Shown here: one piece after another, positions 11,522 to 24,907 of the stretch
How the letters are laid out: every line of letters starts with the position of its first letter
Position numbering within the stretch: position 1 is the first letter of the stretch
Origin: Archegozetes longisetosus
Taxonomy: Eukaryota > Arthropoda > Arachnida > Sarcoptiformes > Trhypochthoniidae
Reading direction: 5' to 3'
NCBI GenBank assembly: GCA_018873245.2
Contig: JAEMBT020000006.1
Span: 13,362,387 to 13,426,386, forward strand
DNA length: 64,000 nucleotides
Notes under the pieces: generated by a model
Seen by the model: the letters and a program-made list of their open reading frames with translations, nothing else
What the model was told of the DNA's origin: nothing
Databases searched by the model: none
Program-made: the position numbers and the translations under genes

Positions 11522-14500
11522 ATGCAGTTAACAAGCAGTTATACCGAGATCAAAGCTATCTTTTTGATAGTTTTGCTTTCGATCGTAAACTTGAACATAA
11601 TTTTATGTGCTGATAGCCAAGACGCTCCGATTATATTCCCTGATGAAGGCGGACAACCAAATAATAAGCAAAGAAATACAGTTACTGCGAAAAAATGCGA
11701 TACAGGCAGTTGTCATTCGCCTAACGAATGCTTTCTCCGATTGAACGAAGAAACCGTCACTGTATGCACTCGTTCCGATGGGTCTAAAGGTGTTTGTTGT
11801 TCACCTGATGAGAAAATATTTGAAGGAAAAACTGATGGTATTGCCTAAAAGAGCTTAAGATTAAATTTTCAATATTCTAATTATATGTGAATTTATAGTT
11901 GAGATCCGAATACCAGTTGATTTAGAAACTCGCCATCTTAGACCAGTCAAATTTCCGTCGATTGACATCAATGACATAAATAATGCTGGAAATTTGGCCA
12001 TTGTTTTTCTCAAAAACTTGGATAAGATTGAGGTTCAATTGAAAGAGAGAAAACTGCTGGCTCGTTCGGGAACTCGTGAGTTTTCACATCAGAATTTTTT
12101 CGGCACTAATCCGACAAGCGTAAGGCTAGCTAGAGATGGTATGATTGCTCTACGAGCGGCTATTGAGTTGGCGCGAGAGTAAGTCCATCATTATAGTTTT
12201 TAGGAATTTTTTCAACTTCAAATTTCTAAGGATACAAAAGTAATCGGTTCATATAACTTCAGTATGAGCTGCTTCAAATTTAAAACAATCTCTTTGCTTC
12301 TAAGAATTAATGAATAACTTTCACAATTTGATCGCCTTTTTAATCATTATATTGAGAAATAATCAAAAAAAAATCTAATTCCATTAGAAATTATTATTAC
12401 AATGACGTAAGTCTGACAATCATTAAAATTGAATCAGAGTGCAATAGGACAAGTCTATTAAACAGGAAAAACACCTCGAAAATAATGTTTGTTTAGACTT
12501 TTACAATTGATTGAACTGCTTAAAGCTTAATATTGGCAACTAGCGAGAAAGACTAAGGATAACTTATCTTTGATGCATTTAACTGAAGTGATTGCAAATT
12601 GCAAGTTTTGTTTAACAACTTTATGTCAAATCATTACTGATTCACTAGTAGCAAAGTTCTAATGAGTAGATCATGATAATTGTCTCAAAAACATGATAAA
12701 ATGAGGAAAACCCGCTGGCTAGAACTCAATACAAAAGTAATTGTCAAGTTTAGGTTTGAGATAAAACTGAGTTGAGTATATGATAGTTAGACACTTATGT
12801 GTTTCAATTGTGACTTATCTCAACTTTTCAAGTATTAACACAAAATATGAATGAAAACTCGTAATAACCGGTTATCGCTTAATGAATGCAAAAGAGAAAA
12901 ACTCATTCAAAGTTGCGCGAAGTTATATTAAAATGCAAAGTTTAGATTTGTATCAAATCTCAATTTAATCAACTTAGGATAATCATTATTTTTGTTTTTT
13001 TAACAATTTGAATATGAATTTAGTTTATTCTGCATCTGAACTATCAGAAGCATGACATTCTAAAACTGCTAATTCACAACTGAATTTAGACAAGTAATGC
13101 ACATAAAGTTTTCTATTGTCAACTTTTAAATATTTTGATAGTCACATCAAATCTTTAATTTTATTTGAAGAAATAGTTGATTTATCAGCAATTTTAACAC
13201 TATTAGACACTCTAAAACGTTAATTAATGAACAATTTATCCAAATTAAGCAAAAAGTAAAGTTATATGACTTCTGATACAATACTATGCAGTATACAACA
13301 TACTGTATGTAAAGCAGACAAAGCTATTAAAATATATATTTTTAAAATTTCGAATTCCAATGCTATTAATTAGCATTAGAATTGATATGTTTTGTGATGC
13401 CAATAATTATTTTCTCATTGAAGCATGTGCTGACTTTTTAAATATAGATAAAACACAAGTCAAAGAGTATAGTTCAAGTAAAATCTAATAAAGTTGAATG
13501 AAAATAACCGCTTATTACTCGTTCAAATCATATGTTGGAAATACTCTTTTCTCAGGTCTTAATAAAAGTGATATCGAGATTTGATAGTTTGAATTCTGAT
13601 TTAACCTATATTATTTGAGAACTCGTTGTAAATTATTGTTTTAACCCAAAGCCTATCATTTTAGAAAACAACTGAATGCCGTTCAATCTCGCGATGGCTT
13701 GTCTCAAATCGATTTGAGTAACTCAGTCATCAGAGACTTTTGTCCGCGAGAACCCGAATGTCCATCAACTAAATATCGTAGTGCTGACGGCAGTTGTAAT
13801 AATCTCGAAAATAGATCATGGGGTAAATCAATGAGAGCGTTCGAGCGAATACTAAATCCAGCGTACTCTGATGGCATTAACGCACCACGAGTTGCGGTTG
13901 ACGGAAACCCATTGCCGAGTGCTAGAGAAGTATCAGTTTTGTTGGCGCCCGATCGCTCTGAACCCAATCGTAGATATACTCTTCTTGTCATGCAATTCGG
14001 ACAGTTTGTTGATCATGACTTGACATTGACTGCTAGCACAAGAAGTAATTATAAGAAAACTTGTATCTTTCAAAAAGTTGTTATTCAAAAGTAATTTCTA
14101 TTCCATATTTTAAGCCAATGACAATTCTCCGCTTCAATGCTGCGGCGAAGCTTTTCAGCGAAATCCTCAACTCTTGCATCCGGCATGTTTTCCAATAGAA
14201 ATCCCCAGAAATGATCCATTTTATGGACGACTAGGTCAGACATGTATGAGTTTCGTTCGCTCAGCACCAGCTCCAAGACCGAGATGCAGACTAGGTCCAA
14301 GAGAACAAATGAATCAACTCACGTCATATATCGACGCCAGTAATATATACGGATCAACACTCGAACAGTCCAGATCCCTTCGCACTTTCAGAGGCGGTAG
14401 ACTCCGCACCTCATTTATTAATAATCGCGAATTCCTGCCTTTTGACAACGGAACTAATTTTTGTGGTATCCCTCGCGAGGAACAATTGAGGTGCTTTATG

Positions 14501-16129
14501 GCTGGGGATTCACGAGTCAACGAACAAACAGAACTAACTGTTATGCACGCCGTATGGCTTCGAGAACACAATCGTATCGCTGAAGCACTTTCCGTGCTGA
14601 ATCCTGGATGGAACGATGAGATTATATATCAAGAAACTCGACGTATTGTTAGCGCACAATTGCAACATATTATTTATAATGAATTTTTGCCGATTATAAT
14701 CGGGCGAAGAGTTATGCGAGCCTTCAATCTATTTCTGACTCGAAAGGGATATAGCGATAGCTATTCTACAGACGTCAATTCTGGCATAACTTCTGCGTTC
14801 GCCACCGCTGCCTATAGATTACATACTTTAATTGAGGGAACTATTAATTTACAAAACGCAGACAATCAAGTCTTCGATAGAGTACAACTCAGAACACAGT
14901 TTAATAATCCACAGATTTTGTACAGAAGAGGAGCACTTGAGCTGCTTATCGGTGGACTGACTGGACAACCGACACAACACGGTATGGAATTTTAAATTCA
15001 AGTTTTAAAATAGATTTATACAATTTAGAAATGATACTTACTATTAAGGCAGTCACGTTTAAACTATTAAAATAAATACACGCACACAACAATACTTTGG
15101 TATCAGTTCAAATAAAACAAAATTATAATAATAGAGAACTGCAGCAACTTGCTTTAACCGATTTTATAATCCGTAGTAGAGGAACATCCCAATATTCCAT
15201 ACAACTTGTTATTCGTATTGGATAAGTACATTTAATGCTTAATCTATATTAGATATACGCAGAGTTCAGACTGTAAACCTTTATGTTTAACATACACCCC
15301 AAATTAATCATTGTTGATGAACGTGATTTGCAAGAATGCATAATTTTAGTAACCTTAAATAGCAACTGCATAGTAAATGTAGTTTGCAAATTTGACTCAA
15401 TTATATCCATCTTAAAGCTGACAACTTTTTCACGAGTGATGTCACGAATCATTTGTTTGAACCGAGAGGACAACCATTTGGTATGGATCTGGTCGCACTT
15501 AATATTCAAAGAGGTAGAGATCATGGCCTTCCCAGTTATAACAACTGGAGAGAAGTTTGTGGACTTCCGCGAGTCAAAGGTTTTAGAGACTTAGAAACAA
15601 TTATGAATCCAAGTGTTGCTCAGGCTATGAGTCGTGTCTATCGTAATGTGGATGATATTGATTTGTTCATTGGAGGAGTCTCCGAAAATCATATAAATGG
15701 GGCACTAGTTGGACCAACTTTTGCGTGTATTATCGCTGAACAATTCCGTAGATTAAAAATTGGCGATAGATTCTGGTTTGAAAACAAAGGTTTGGAGTCA
15801 TCTTTCAGCGAGAATCAGTTGAAAGAAATCAGAAAATCGTCTTTGGCTCGAATTTTGTGCGACAATAGCGAAATGAGATTTATGCAACCTTTGGCTATGA
15901 TTCAACAGTACCAATGGTTAATATTTTTTTTTAACTGATTACTTGCGATTTTCTAACTATACGAGCTCAAAGTTTTGAACTTGATTCTAACCTTACATCA
16001 AACGAATATATAATGAAATATAACTTTTGTTCATTCATTTTATTTAGGAATCCAAAAGTGGAATGTGCTGGCAATGAAATCCCTAGGATTGATTTAAGAC
16101 ATTGGCGTAACGAACCAGTTTGGGCATAA
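11522..16129 (+). CDS. Haem peroxidase 2 (peroxinectin/chorion-peroxidase type), six exons
   Basis: Exons: 11522-11837, 11899-12178, 13665-14044, 14115-14981, 15418-15916, 16048-16129; 807 residues, all phases consistent. A signal peptide ([18 protein letters not shown]) is followed by the clip-like module [13 protein letters not shown]...CTRSDG...GVCC and a complete peroxidase domain. Key residues: FGQFVDHDL with haem-linking Asp 14011-14013 and distal His 14014-14016; RVNEQ with Glu at 14522-14524; AAYRLHTL with proximal His; [11 protein letters not shown]; calcium loop YIDASNIYG. Exon boundaries coincide with those of peroxidases 1 and 3, so the three genes arose by duplication. Intron 2 is unusually long (1.49 kb). 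An AATAAA lies at 16171-16176, 42 nt past the stop. This is the best-preserved copy and the likely ancestral enzyme type: secreted, H2O2-using, acting on phenolic or tyrosine substrates in cuticle, egg shell or immune reactions. Confidence 0.92.
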
Positions 16130-18640
16130 CGTTATAATAATTATTAAATTTGCTACTTTCTTGGAAGTCAAATAAAACTTCGAATCGAAACTTTGATTAC
16201 GGGTTTAAATTTTATTCAATTTCAAAATAATGTATATAAGTTCTATTCAAACTCTAACATTGAATGTTGAAACTTAAGTATCGTCAGGATTAAATCGTAG
16301 AATATTTCTATCAGAACTTCTGCAATTAATTGCTTGAGATAATGTTCAGGTTTACGATAAGATCAGATTTGCAATTACAAGTAACACAATGCAAATAACA
16401 TTCGATGAATATCTCTATGCAATCAGTTCGTGAATAAACATTTAGTGTCATCTCAAATAATAGGTGGAAAAACCTTCTCACGCTATGCATTGTATTCCAG
16501 TCTGATTTGAAAATCCTGATAATAATCGTTAATGGGCATTGTGTTACATATAGATATAGTGCAATAAGGCCTTATCATTTTTATTTGAATATTTCATGAT
16601 TTTTGTACTCGCTCATGTTTTATATGCACTTAATTTTATTTGTAAGAGTAGACTCTCAAAAGTTTTGTTTATTTTTTAAATTTGAGTTCATTCAAAGTAT
16701 GGCATTATCGATAGAATACAGATAGAAGCAGAGAGTATATCTTTAGGTAATTCTAAGAACTTGACTTAGATCATAATCAAAAACAAAACTTAACGTTCAC
16801 ATGAGTTTCAGAATTAAGATGTGAGAAAATAACCGACCTTATTATATATATTATATAGATTAAAGTTTGTTTAAAAACTAAACTTTGTTATGTACTTTTC
16901 AAAAGAAAAGATTAAGTTATGAGATTCTTTATTCAAACTAATCTCGAAGTTTGTTTTATTTATAAAAACCCTGTATTTCATATTTCAGACTTTGAAATTC
17001 AGAGTAAAAAACCGATTAACAACCACTGATCCTGTTACTGAGGAGTTTTATTAGTGTGACATAACTTTATATCCTTTAGTATTATCGAATAAAAATTATT
17101 TAAAAATACATTTGCTTTTGCTTCTATTGATTTTTACTTAATTTAGATATACTTTATTTAACTATATAAAAAAGTTGCCTATATTATATTATACTATAGA
17201 TGAAATGTATCGCATTCAATGCAATATCATGAAACCGCGAGTCATTTGATTACCCGAATTTACTAAAATAACTTAATTATTTTAATTGAGTTTTAAAGAA
17301 TTTTTAGATGGTTAGTCAAGTAAGATGAATGGTAGGCGTAGTACTATTCAGTAATAGACTAGAATTAAACATTTCTTATACTTCTCATATACCTATACTC
17401 ATTCAAATAAGATCTTGATTAAAACGCTCACAACTGTAACGCTGGTTTATATTTCTTACTAGAGCTTAGAAATCATAAATTCTTGTTCTTTTATCTAGCA
17501 ATTTTCAATTTTTAAAATAGCATCTGTTACTTTATCATTTTAATTACCTAATAGTCTCATATCATTAACAGATTTATGTGATTCTGTCGATTAAGAATCT
17601 TATGATCTCGGGATAAGAATAGATTTTCTTGAATTTGATTATAATGTTTTTATTCAATATATTTCGTGTTATTGTAATGGTATCGCAAAATAACTTATAA
17701 GCATTTCTGATGAATAATTTTGATTAATTCAGTCAACTTTGATCATAAAATTTTTTCTAATTCTGAAATATCTAAAAGAATACTCTCATTATCGAGAATA
17801 AACTTAAATCAACAAAAAGTAAATCAAAACTCTTTAAACCTCTCATATTGTATTCGTTACAATAAGTTACTTAAATTCTGTTAATTTTCAATCATAAAAT
17901 TGATTCATATTTTTCAAATTTTTATGTATCACTTAATTGCATTTTTTGCTCTTATAAGAAATTTAGTTTCAGAATTCAACAGTATTTAATTGGTTGTAAT
18001 AAATCAACAAACATTATTTTGCATGATCATTAACTGGGGGAGGGGCAAATAAAGTTTGGATGTGACCTTCAATATAATAGAAAATACTTCGAAGAATACT
18101 TTTGAAGTGCAGATTTCATGAGCTAAATATTGGAAAGTCGAAGTTTGAGTTTATATGAACCCACATTATATTTTTAACATTGCATCTACTGTTTCCCGAA
18201 ATGCTTAAACATAATAATAACAAAAAGCGAACAAAATTCCTCTTACTCAAACATCATAATGTGAATATTTTTAGTAAAGCATTAGGAGAACGGAAAACAC
18301 AATTCGAAACTTTTTTCTATGAATCTACATTTTGTTTGATTTTCTAGACCCAAGGACAAGATCTGAAAGTATCCGTAGCGAATAACCCGAAAAAAATAAA
18401 TTTATTCATTGAATTCCAAAAGATAACAGGAACTAAATGAATTGAAATTCATTTTATTTCAAAGCAATTTTGTTCATTTTGTTGTGGTTCTAATCATTTA
18501 AGTTTTTAGCTTCTTTTGAATAGAGATCTTGCAATCTATTCTGATATTCATCGAAAACAGGAATGTAAGAAGTTGGTTTCAAGCACTTTATGCGTGAAAG
18601 AGTTATAGACATTTAACATTTTGATCATTTCGAGATTATA
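16130..18640. other. Intergenic, no gene recognised
   Basis: 2.5 kb of AT-rich DNA after the peroxidase 2 polyadenylation signal. Open frames are short and lack any motif. A small G-rich patch (tgggggaggggc) sits near 18035. Confidence 0.45.
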
Positions 18641-18649
18641 TTGACACAT

Positions 18650-18995
18650 AATAAACAAACAAGTGACAAACGAACGAACACAATCATAACGCACAAACAC
18701 AACACAAAATAAAATCTTATAGTCTACTAATGGTCAGTACAACAAGTCGTACTGACCTTTTGCCAACACACATGTATATATAAGGGAGCCCTGTTTCAAG
18801 AGCTCCTCTGTTACAAATCAGAAATAAAACAATTCACATCAAGTGAAGTTTGGCTTTTATTCTTGTTTTTGTCTTCTTTGTATTTTTTCCTTCTCTTCCT
18901 CAGAGCGTGACAGTTCACCGCAAGGGTGGTTGCCTGTCTGAGGATATTTCTCCAATAAACCTCGGCGGCTTATAGGCGGGAGTATTGACTTCCCG
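18650..18995 (+). mobile_element. LTR-like block (possible solo LTR)
   Basis: A GC-richer island in AT-rich DNA holds, in order: a 9-bp hairpin ggtcagtac/gtactgacc at 18732-18757, a TATA box (tatatataag, 18775-18784), and an AATAAA near 18823. A U5-like tract ending near 18990 follows. This is the order expected in a retrotransposon LTR. No reverse transcriptase, integrase or second LTR was found nearby, and exact ends and target duplication could not be fixed. Confidence 0.4.
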
Positions 18996-19770
18996 TCTCA
19001 ATATCATAATTATATGCACCCTAATTACGAAAATAGTATTTCATTACTTAACCTTAAGAAATGAAATTTTGCGCATATAGTATAGGATTTAAAATAAGTT
19101 TTCATAATTTATATAAATAATAATATTATGAAATTTTCAAATTTACATTTTTTTTATAAAATTTACATATAAAAATAGAATTTTGAAATAATTTTTAACA
19201 TTTTTCATTTTCACGCAAAGGTTTATGAGATTCTCTTCTCATGACCTCCGCTCAAGCTTCATATATATAATAACAAAATTAGATATGGGGTCAAATTCTC
19301 GAACGACTACAAATAGATTGCAAACAATTCATCCATATTGTACACTTTTGCAATATATGCAGTTTCCAGAATTCAACAGATGTTCAAGTATACAAGTCGA
19401 AATGTACAGTTGTGTCAGTATAAATTATTCCAATGAATTACTGATAGGCGATTAAAAATTCTTATTTTATTAAAAACACTGAATTCGTAATATCAGAGAA
19501 ATATAAGTTTTTAAAAGTTCAATCAAAGCCAAAACTCTACAAATTTGAATGAAAATAAATCTATTATGACTAATATGTACGAAATAACTAATAATAAAAA
19601 CATTTAATCACTTCATAATCAGTTATTTGTAAACGTCTTTTGCAATGAAATAGGAGTTAATCATTGGTAGAAGTCTTATTTGGCTAAATTTAATTCACTT
19701 TTTTAAGTTGAAATTTAATCCCTAAAATGTTAATTCTTTTCACTGTTAGAATTTATTCTGACACAACTGT
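18996..19770. other. Intergenic, no gene recognised
   Basis: AT-rich stretch with only a 76-codon open frame (19225-19455) lacking a recognisable motif. Confidence 0.4.
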
Positions 19771-19772
19771 GC

Positions 19773-20850
19773 TCCTTGCCTGACTTTTGAAACCAAAAAC
19801 CACGTAAAATTAAAAAATTAAGATCAGACCGAAAACTAATATTTAATAAATATTAGTCCTCTAGCCCTCTCTGAAATCGAACGAAATGTAAGAAAGTTTT
19901 GAGAAACTAAATCAGAATTTCAACTTTTTATAGATTGAATACTAACCACGCAAAAAATGAATTTTTAAAACATTTTAAATAAATGTTCTCACGAAAGACT
20001 TAGATATCTATAAGATTCCTGAATATGTTTCTAAACCAGAAAATTTTATGACATATTGCATAGTCTGGACAATAATTCTTGCAATTATTTTTAACTTTTA
20101 GTACAAGAATTGTTCGATAAAAATAACAGAATAAGATAAATTGAATTGTACTAAAAAGCAAAAGACTATAAAACTTAATTTTTAAACTGTTTGATGTATC
20201 AGTTTGCAATTATTGAGTGGACATCTTTTTCTATTCAATTTGGTATGGAATAAATAAGAGATCAACTTATTGATTAATTCGTTAGACATCACATATTTCT
20301 TTAAAGGATATAAATAAAGACTTATAGTATTGAAAAATATCGTCAGCTCTGATATTATAAAATGATGAAAAAGTTCTGTTAACTGGTTTTTGGTCAGCTT
20401 TGTAATGAGTCAAATGCTGAATAGAGTATAAAATGTAATTTTAAGTTCTTTAGCATTTTAGTACAATTCAACTTATTTATCTTAATCAGTTATTTTCTAT
20501 CGAACAATTCTTGCACTAAAAGTTAAAAATGATTGCAAGAATTATTGTCCAGACTATGCAATATGTCATAAAATTTTCTGGTTTAGAAACATATTCAGGA
20601 ATCTTATAGATATCCAAAAGTTTTTCGTGAGAACATTTATTTAAAATGTTTTAAAAATTATTTTTTGTGTGGTTAGTATTTAGCTTATAAAAAGTTGAAA
20701 TTCTAATTTAGTCTTTCAAAGCTTTCTTACATTTCGTTGGTTTTCAGAGTGGGATAGAGGAATAATATTTATTAAATATTAGTTTTCGGTCTGATCTTAA
20801 TTTTTTTAATTTTTACGTGCCTTTTTGGTTTCAAAAGTCAGACAAGGAAT
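19773..20850. repeat. Long foldback element (arms about 390-420 nt, spacer about 235 nt)
   Basis: The left arm at about 19773-20190 and right arm at about 20425-20850 are reverse complements with roughly 90% identity by eye. They share blocks such as tttctaaaccagaaaatttt and catatttagaagtattcc-like stretches, with a few indels. The minus-strand ORF at 20000-20209 lies in an arm and recurs in mirror image, so it is a by-product. This is the largest palindrome in the window; it resembles a non-autonomous DNA transposon with long TIRs. Confidence 0.8.
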
Positions 20851-21960
20851 ACATTTCAACTTCTATGCTTGAGTTGTAAGAATAAGACTAATAACAGAAA
20901 TCCAGCAACTGATATAAATTAGTAATGATTTCGAAAAATTACTTTTTCTCTTCGACTTAAGCATCTTAGCAAAATTCACTAGATAACTGCACTCTTAAAC
21001 AGAACTACTTGAATCACGGAAGACTAGTTCGCATCCATTCGATGATCACATCATTGAATTGAAATCCCAATAAACGAAATTAATTTTGCCACAACTGTAA
21101 TTTATTCTTATGTTTCAAACTGAAAAAGTATATTAAAATTTATTATACCAATGAAAATATTCTTTTGTACTTATGATTTTCAACCATTGAGTCTCTCATT
21201 GCCTAATCCCAACTTTCTTTCCATCATTTATTTCAAAGATTTTGTTGAAATTAGTTATATTACAGACAATTATTTCGGTATTGATTTTCTGTTCATCTCT
21301 TATGCCATTCGACATAGGAGTATGTTTTATAAAGAGCCTTAGGTTTAAGACTAGAATACTATAAGGTATACATAATTTTACTGTCTGAGCCCTCACTAGT
21401 GAATTAGAGGAGTATATGAATACGTGTGTTTATGAAATATTTTGCGCATTAGAGTAAAGTATACTAGATGATGTGGTTGCTAATAATATATATATATATG
21501 GGGATTCTAGAGCGTACGAGTACAACTAGTACTACTAGTATTACTAATTTAAATAGTATATACTTTTCCTTTCAAAACTGCAAAAAATCACTCATAAACC
21601 CACTTTATAATATATTTAAAGAATAAAATCATCGTTTTGTATGAATAATCACCAAATTTTTTTTATAAAAAATAAAATTATTAACGAGATATAGCGGTTT
21701 TTTGGAACAAATAAGCGGTTCTGGGATAAATACATTTAGTAGAGTAAGTATTATTTTTTATCAATAATAATTAAATATTAAAATAAAGTAATTTTTCTAA
21801 TAATCATTGAAAAATGAAAAATAAATACGGAAGTAGTGTTCTAGAATCATCATATTTTCTTAAATAAATTATAATAAAAATGGAAACATAAATGTATACA
21901 ATGTGATAGAATAATAAAATAATCTAATAGAATTAATCATGAAAATTTACATCGAATAAA
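20851..21960. other. Intergenic, no gene recognised
   Basis: AT-rich sequence with a short (TA)n tract near 21489-21500 and a repetitive actagtactactagtatta stretch near 21526. No convincing exon. Confidence 0.4.
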
Positions 21961-21965
21961 TAAGA

Positions 21966-22410
21966 AAATGGATTACATATTAACATCTAAAGTAGATAAT
22001 GAATTTTATAATGATTATATAGATAAATTTGGTAAAGAATCAGTAAAAAAATTATTATAAATATTTCACAAAAGAAGAACAAATAAAAAGATATACAGGT
22101 AACATTATATTCTGGATAGAAAGAATACCAAAACAACAACAAAATCAGAAATAAATAACTAATGAACTTTTTATAAGATTAGAAATGACAACAGATAAAT
22201 TCGGGCCAAGCCTTATAAGCTTTCGGCTAATTAAGAACATTAGTAGAAAAATAAAAGGATTCGAAGAAGTTAACATCATCAGATGTTAAGTAACTGATTT
22301 CGAAAAAAGGAATAAATAATGTATATTCTAAATTTCTTGAATATGTTAATATTTGTAAACCTCTTAAAGATTTAGTAATAAAACATAAAATTATAAAAAT
22401 TTAACAAATT
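21966..22410 (+). pseudogene. Decayed AT-rich ORF beside polymerase relic, unknown
   Basis: Starting at an ATG near 21969 a lysine/asparagine-rich reading runs about 30 codons before TAA, followed by further open pieces in the same extreme AT composition (for example from an ATG near 22184). It abuts the minus-strand DNA polymerase relic, so it may be another gene of the same inserted element. I recognise no family. Confidence 0.25.
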
Positions 22411-22419
22411 TTAATCTTA

Positions 22420-22818
22420 TAGTATCCATGAGCTAAAGTAATATATCCATCATTTAATATATATCTTTTATCATCAAATTATACTTAGTGCAATTTTTGT
22501 TTGATTAATAGTATAAATATTTAATTTTTCTGATTTCATCATATTAAAATTCGCATAGCTCATACTGGCTTTACCAGAGTTAGCATATGATTCAGTTTCA
22601 TTATTTAAAACTTTTTTCCATAGAACAAAATTATGTTTTTTACTAATATGATATGGAACTTCTTTCTCACCTTTTTAAAGTTTTATAACTTTTTTAGTTT
22701 CAATAAAAATATAGCCATATTTTGGTTTCATAATGTTATAATGAAAATCATGCATCAAAACTTTCGATAAACCTAATATACTCATTTGGACATATATTGG
22801 TTTATCAAACACTACTTA
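22420..22818 (-). pseudogene. Relic of protein-primed family B DNA polymerase (Polinton/Maverick or related)
   Basis: Reading the minus strand from about 22815, a segment containing [14 protein letters not shown] is followed by a conserved-looking [11 protein letters not shown]. After a TAA stop and a missing stretch where the catalytic metal motif would lie, the C-terminal signature DDKRYILNDG appears one frame away. These blocks are characteristic of the type B polymerases of Polinton/Maverick elements and their virus-like relatives. The copy is short, broken by at least one stop, one frameshift and an internal deletion, and lacks the catalytic centre, so it is a dead fossil. Family assignment rests on motif recall and needs a profile search. 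Confidence 0.6.
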
Positions 22819-22821
22819 TGA

Positions 22822-23299
22822 TTAGGGTGACCAACTCTGTGGCTTCTCATTCCGGAACAAAATGTAAAATTTAACTTCCAACTCTGGGACATCCTGGGAC
22901 AGACTTAAATTTTATTCTTAAAATAAAATCTTTAGTCTTTATAGCCGGGAGAATAACAGGAACTTGTTATCTCAACAAACGGATTATATTAATGGGTAAT
23001 CCGAAACAGGATTAAAATTCACAATGCATTTTAAAATAAAAAGTTAAATTCAATTTTAGTTATATTATGTTAGGATTGATTTTATTTCACTTCACGCGCT
23101 CAAAAATTCGTTTATTATACTTGTTTTGGCATTTTTTTTATTTAATAAGTGCCTTTATGAAGTGTTTTTCAGAATTTTTTCAGGATTTTATTCAAATTTC
23201 GGAACAAGTCGCATCCCGGAGAGGGATATCCTATGACCCAGAACAGAATGTCCAATTCCAGGATTGTCTCGGCCATTCCGGGACGGTTAGTCACACTAA
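22822..23299. mobile_element. DNA-transposon remnant with short TIRs (about 476 bp)
   Basis: The left end tagggtgaccaactctg and the reverse complement of the right end (tagtgtgactaaccgt) match at about 12 of 16 positions. Both ends terminate in TA. Internal subrepeats gggacatcctgggacag and ttccgggacgg lie near the ends. The 80-codon ORF at 23067-23309 covers the right half and has no transposase motif. It is probably a non-autonomous element. Confidence 0.55.
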
Positions 23300-23783
23300 A
23301 TATGACTGATTTGAGTATGCTATACATGTATTACATCAAATTCGTACTTTAATGTTGGTTGTAATTGTTCATTTACCACTAATTGCATTTGATTAGCTTA
23401 GGCTCAAACTGTGTTTAAAATACATTAGAACAACGAGTATGTAACCCGGTTTAGGCCTAAACCAGACAAGTGCAATTGGGAATTAATTTTATAAAATACC
23501 GTCTAAATTATTCCTAGTTCTTTTGTCTTTTTATCAATCAAAAAAAGTTATAAGCTTCTTCCGTTACTGTAATTGGCATTGGATTTAATAAACTGTATAT
23601 TAAATATATATTAAAACACTCAATAATTGGAATCTTGAGATTATAAATAATGATCTCTAAAAATGTGTTTTAATCATATTTTTATATAAAGTCGGTATAT
23701 GATAGTGTTAAATCCATAATCATAGTTAATAATAAATTTACGAATTCAATAGTGATACCACAATAAACATGTTAATTTACAAT

Positions 23784-23788
<5 letters not shown>

Positions 23789-23826
<38 letters not shown>
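23789..23826. repeat. (TG)19 microsatellite
   Basis: 38 nt of perfect TG dinucleotide repeat, likely polymorphic. Confidence 0.97.
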
Positions 23827-23827
<1 letters not shown>

Positions 23828-23994
23828 CCATCTATAGCTAAACTTATAATCGTTATGCTTGCTCTAAATTTGTACATAAGTGTCAAAAAAAACTTAAATC
23901 AATCGTAACTCTATCTCCATTCTCTAACAAGAATATCTATTTATTTAAAAGTCCATTTTCTTTGTTATTACAATTCTCTTGGAGAATAATTATA

Positions 23995-24907
23995 TTATAT
24001 AAGGGAACATATATCTACTGTAGATGATGCAGAACAATTGTACAGGGAATTGTGAGCTTTAGCGATATATTTCAAATATCCTAATATAACTTCAGCCCCC
24101 AATTTTATACTGCTAACTAATCTACCATTAGATCCATCATAAATGGCAGTTGCTGCTTTACGTACTGGTTCATCAAGAGTAACATCAGTAAAATATCCCA
24201 CAATAGTTTGATGTACAACACATCTATTACCAAATAAAGCATTGGCATCAGCCGTTGGATTAAATAATTTTGGATTCCTTAACATATATCTATAAACCTG
24301 CGAAAGTTAATAGACGTTATTTTCAGCAAATGATGGGCTCAAATTGCGAGAACTTGCTAATGAAGTGCCATAATTGGTCGTTGCTTGTTCGCAAGCACCC
24401 CATCTTTTATCGTGTTCAATGCGTTTTTTTAACAAACCATTTTTTAAATCAATTAAATATTGAGCATAACAAGAATAACCAGGATTTCCAAAATCATCAG
24501 TCTATTTGTAGGCAGCTATAGCAACAGATCGTTCTACTGCTTCAATGATGCATGAGTCAACTACTGATGCCCAACTGCCAGATGCAGTAATATTTCGATC
24601 AATGAAGAACTCAAGAATGCCTTCAATATTTCTCCAACGATTAAACCCTGGGATGAACTGAGATTTATTCAAGTAACATTCAAGTTGTCTAACTAGTCGT
24701 AATCTGATTTTATAGAATTTTATGATCAAAATAAATAGAAAATTAGTATCATTATAAATGCAGATACTTTAAACATTACCTTCTAGGCACGTCCATCTGA
24801 TCAATTTCCTCGCGAGTGCATTTAAATTGATTAACACAATTAAATGATTCGCAATCTTTAACTAAATACGCGCCAAAAATTATTAATATAAAACAAAACC
24901 AATTCAT
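23995..24907 (-). pseudogene. Broken gene for a small secreted protein, family unknown
   Basis: Exon 1 is 24780-24907 on the minus strand, starting MNWFCFILIIFGAYL (signal peptide). The donor gtaatg and the acceptor at 24703/24704 join in phase 2. From 24703 down to a stop at 23995 a single reading frame continues with cysteine-containing sequence (YNCSASS, GNRCVVHQ, SCYAQYL, WGACEQ). It is interrupted by an in-frame TAG near 24502 and an in-frame TAA near 24310. At both points the flanking frame is clearly coding and no splice sites remove the stops. Ignoring the stops the product would be about 275 residues. Most simply this is a recently inactivated gene with two nonsense mutations. I recognise no family. 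Confidence 0.6.

Noticed and set aside
23995..24907. Altered genetic code with UAR read as glutamine
   Set aside because: Many other genes in the window use TAA as the true stop, so a code change is not tenable.
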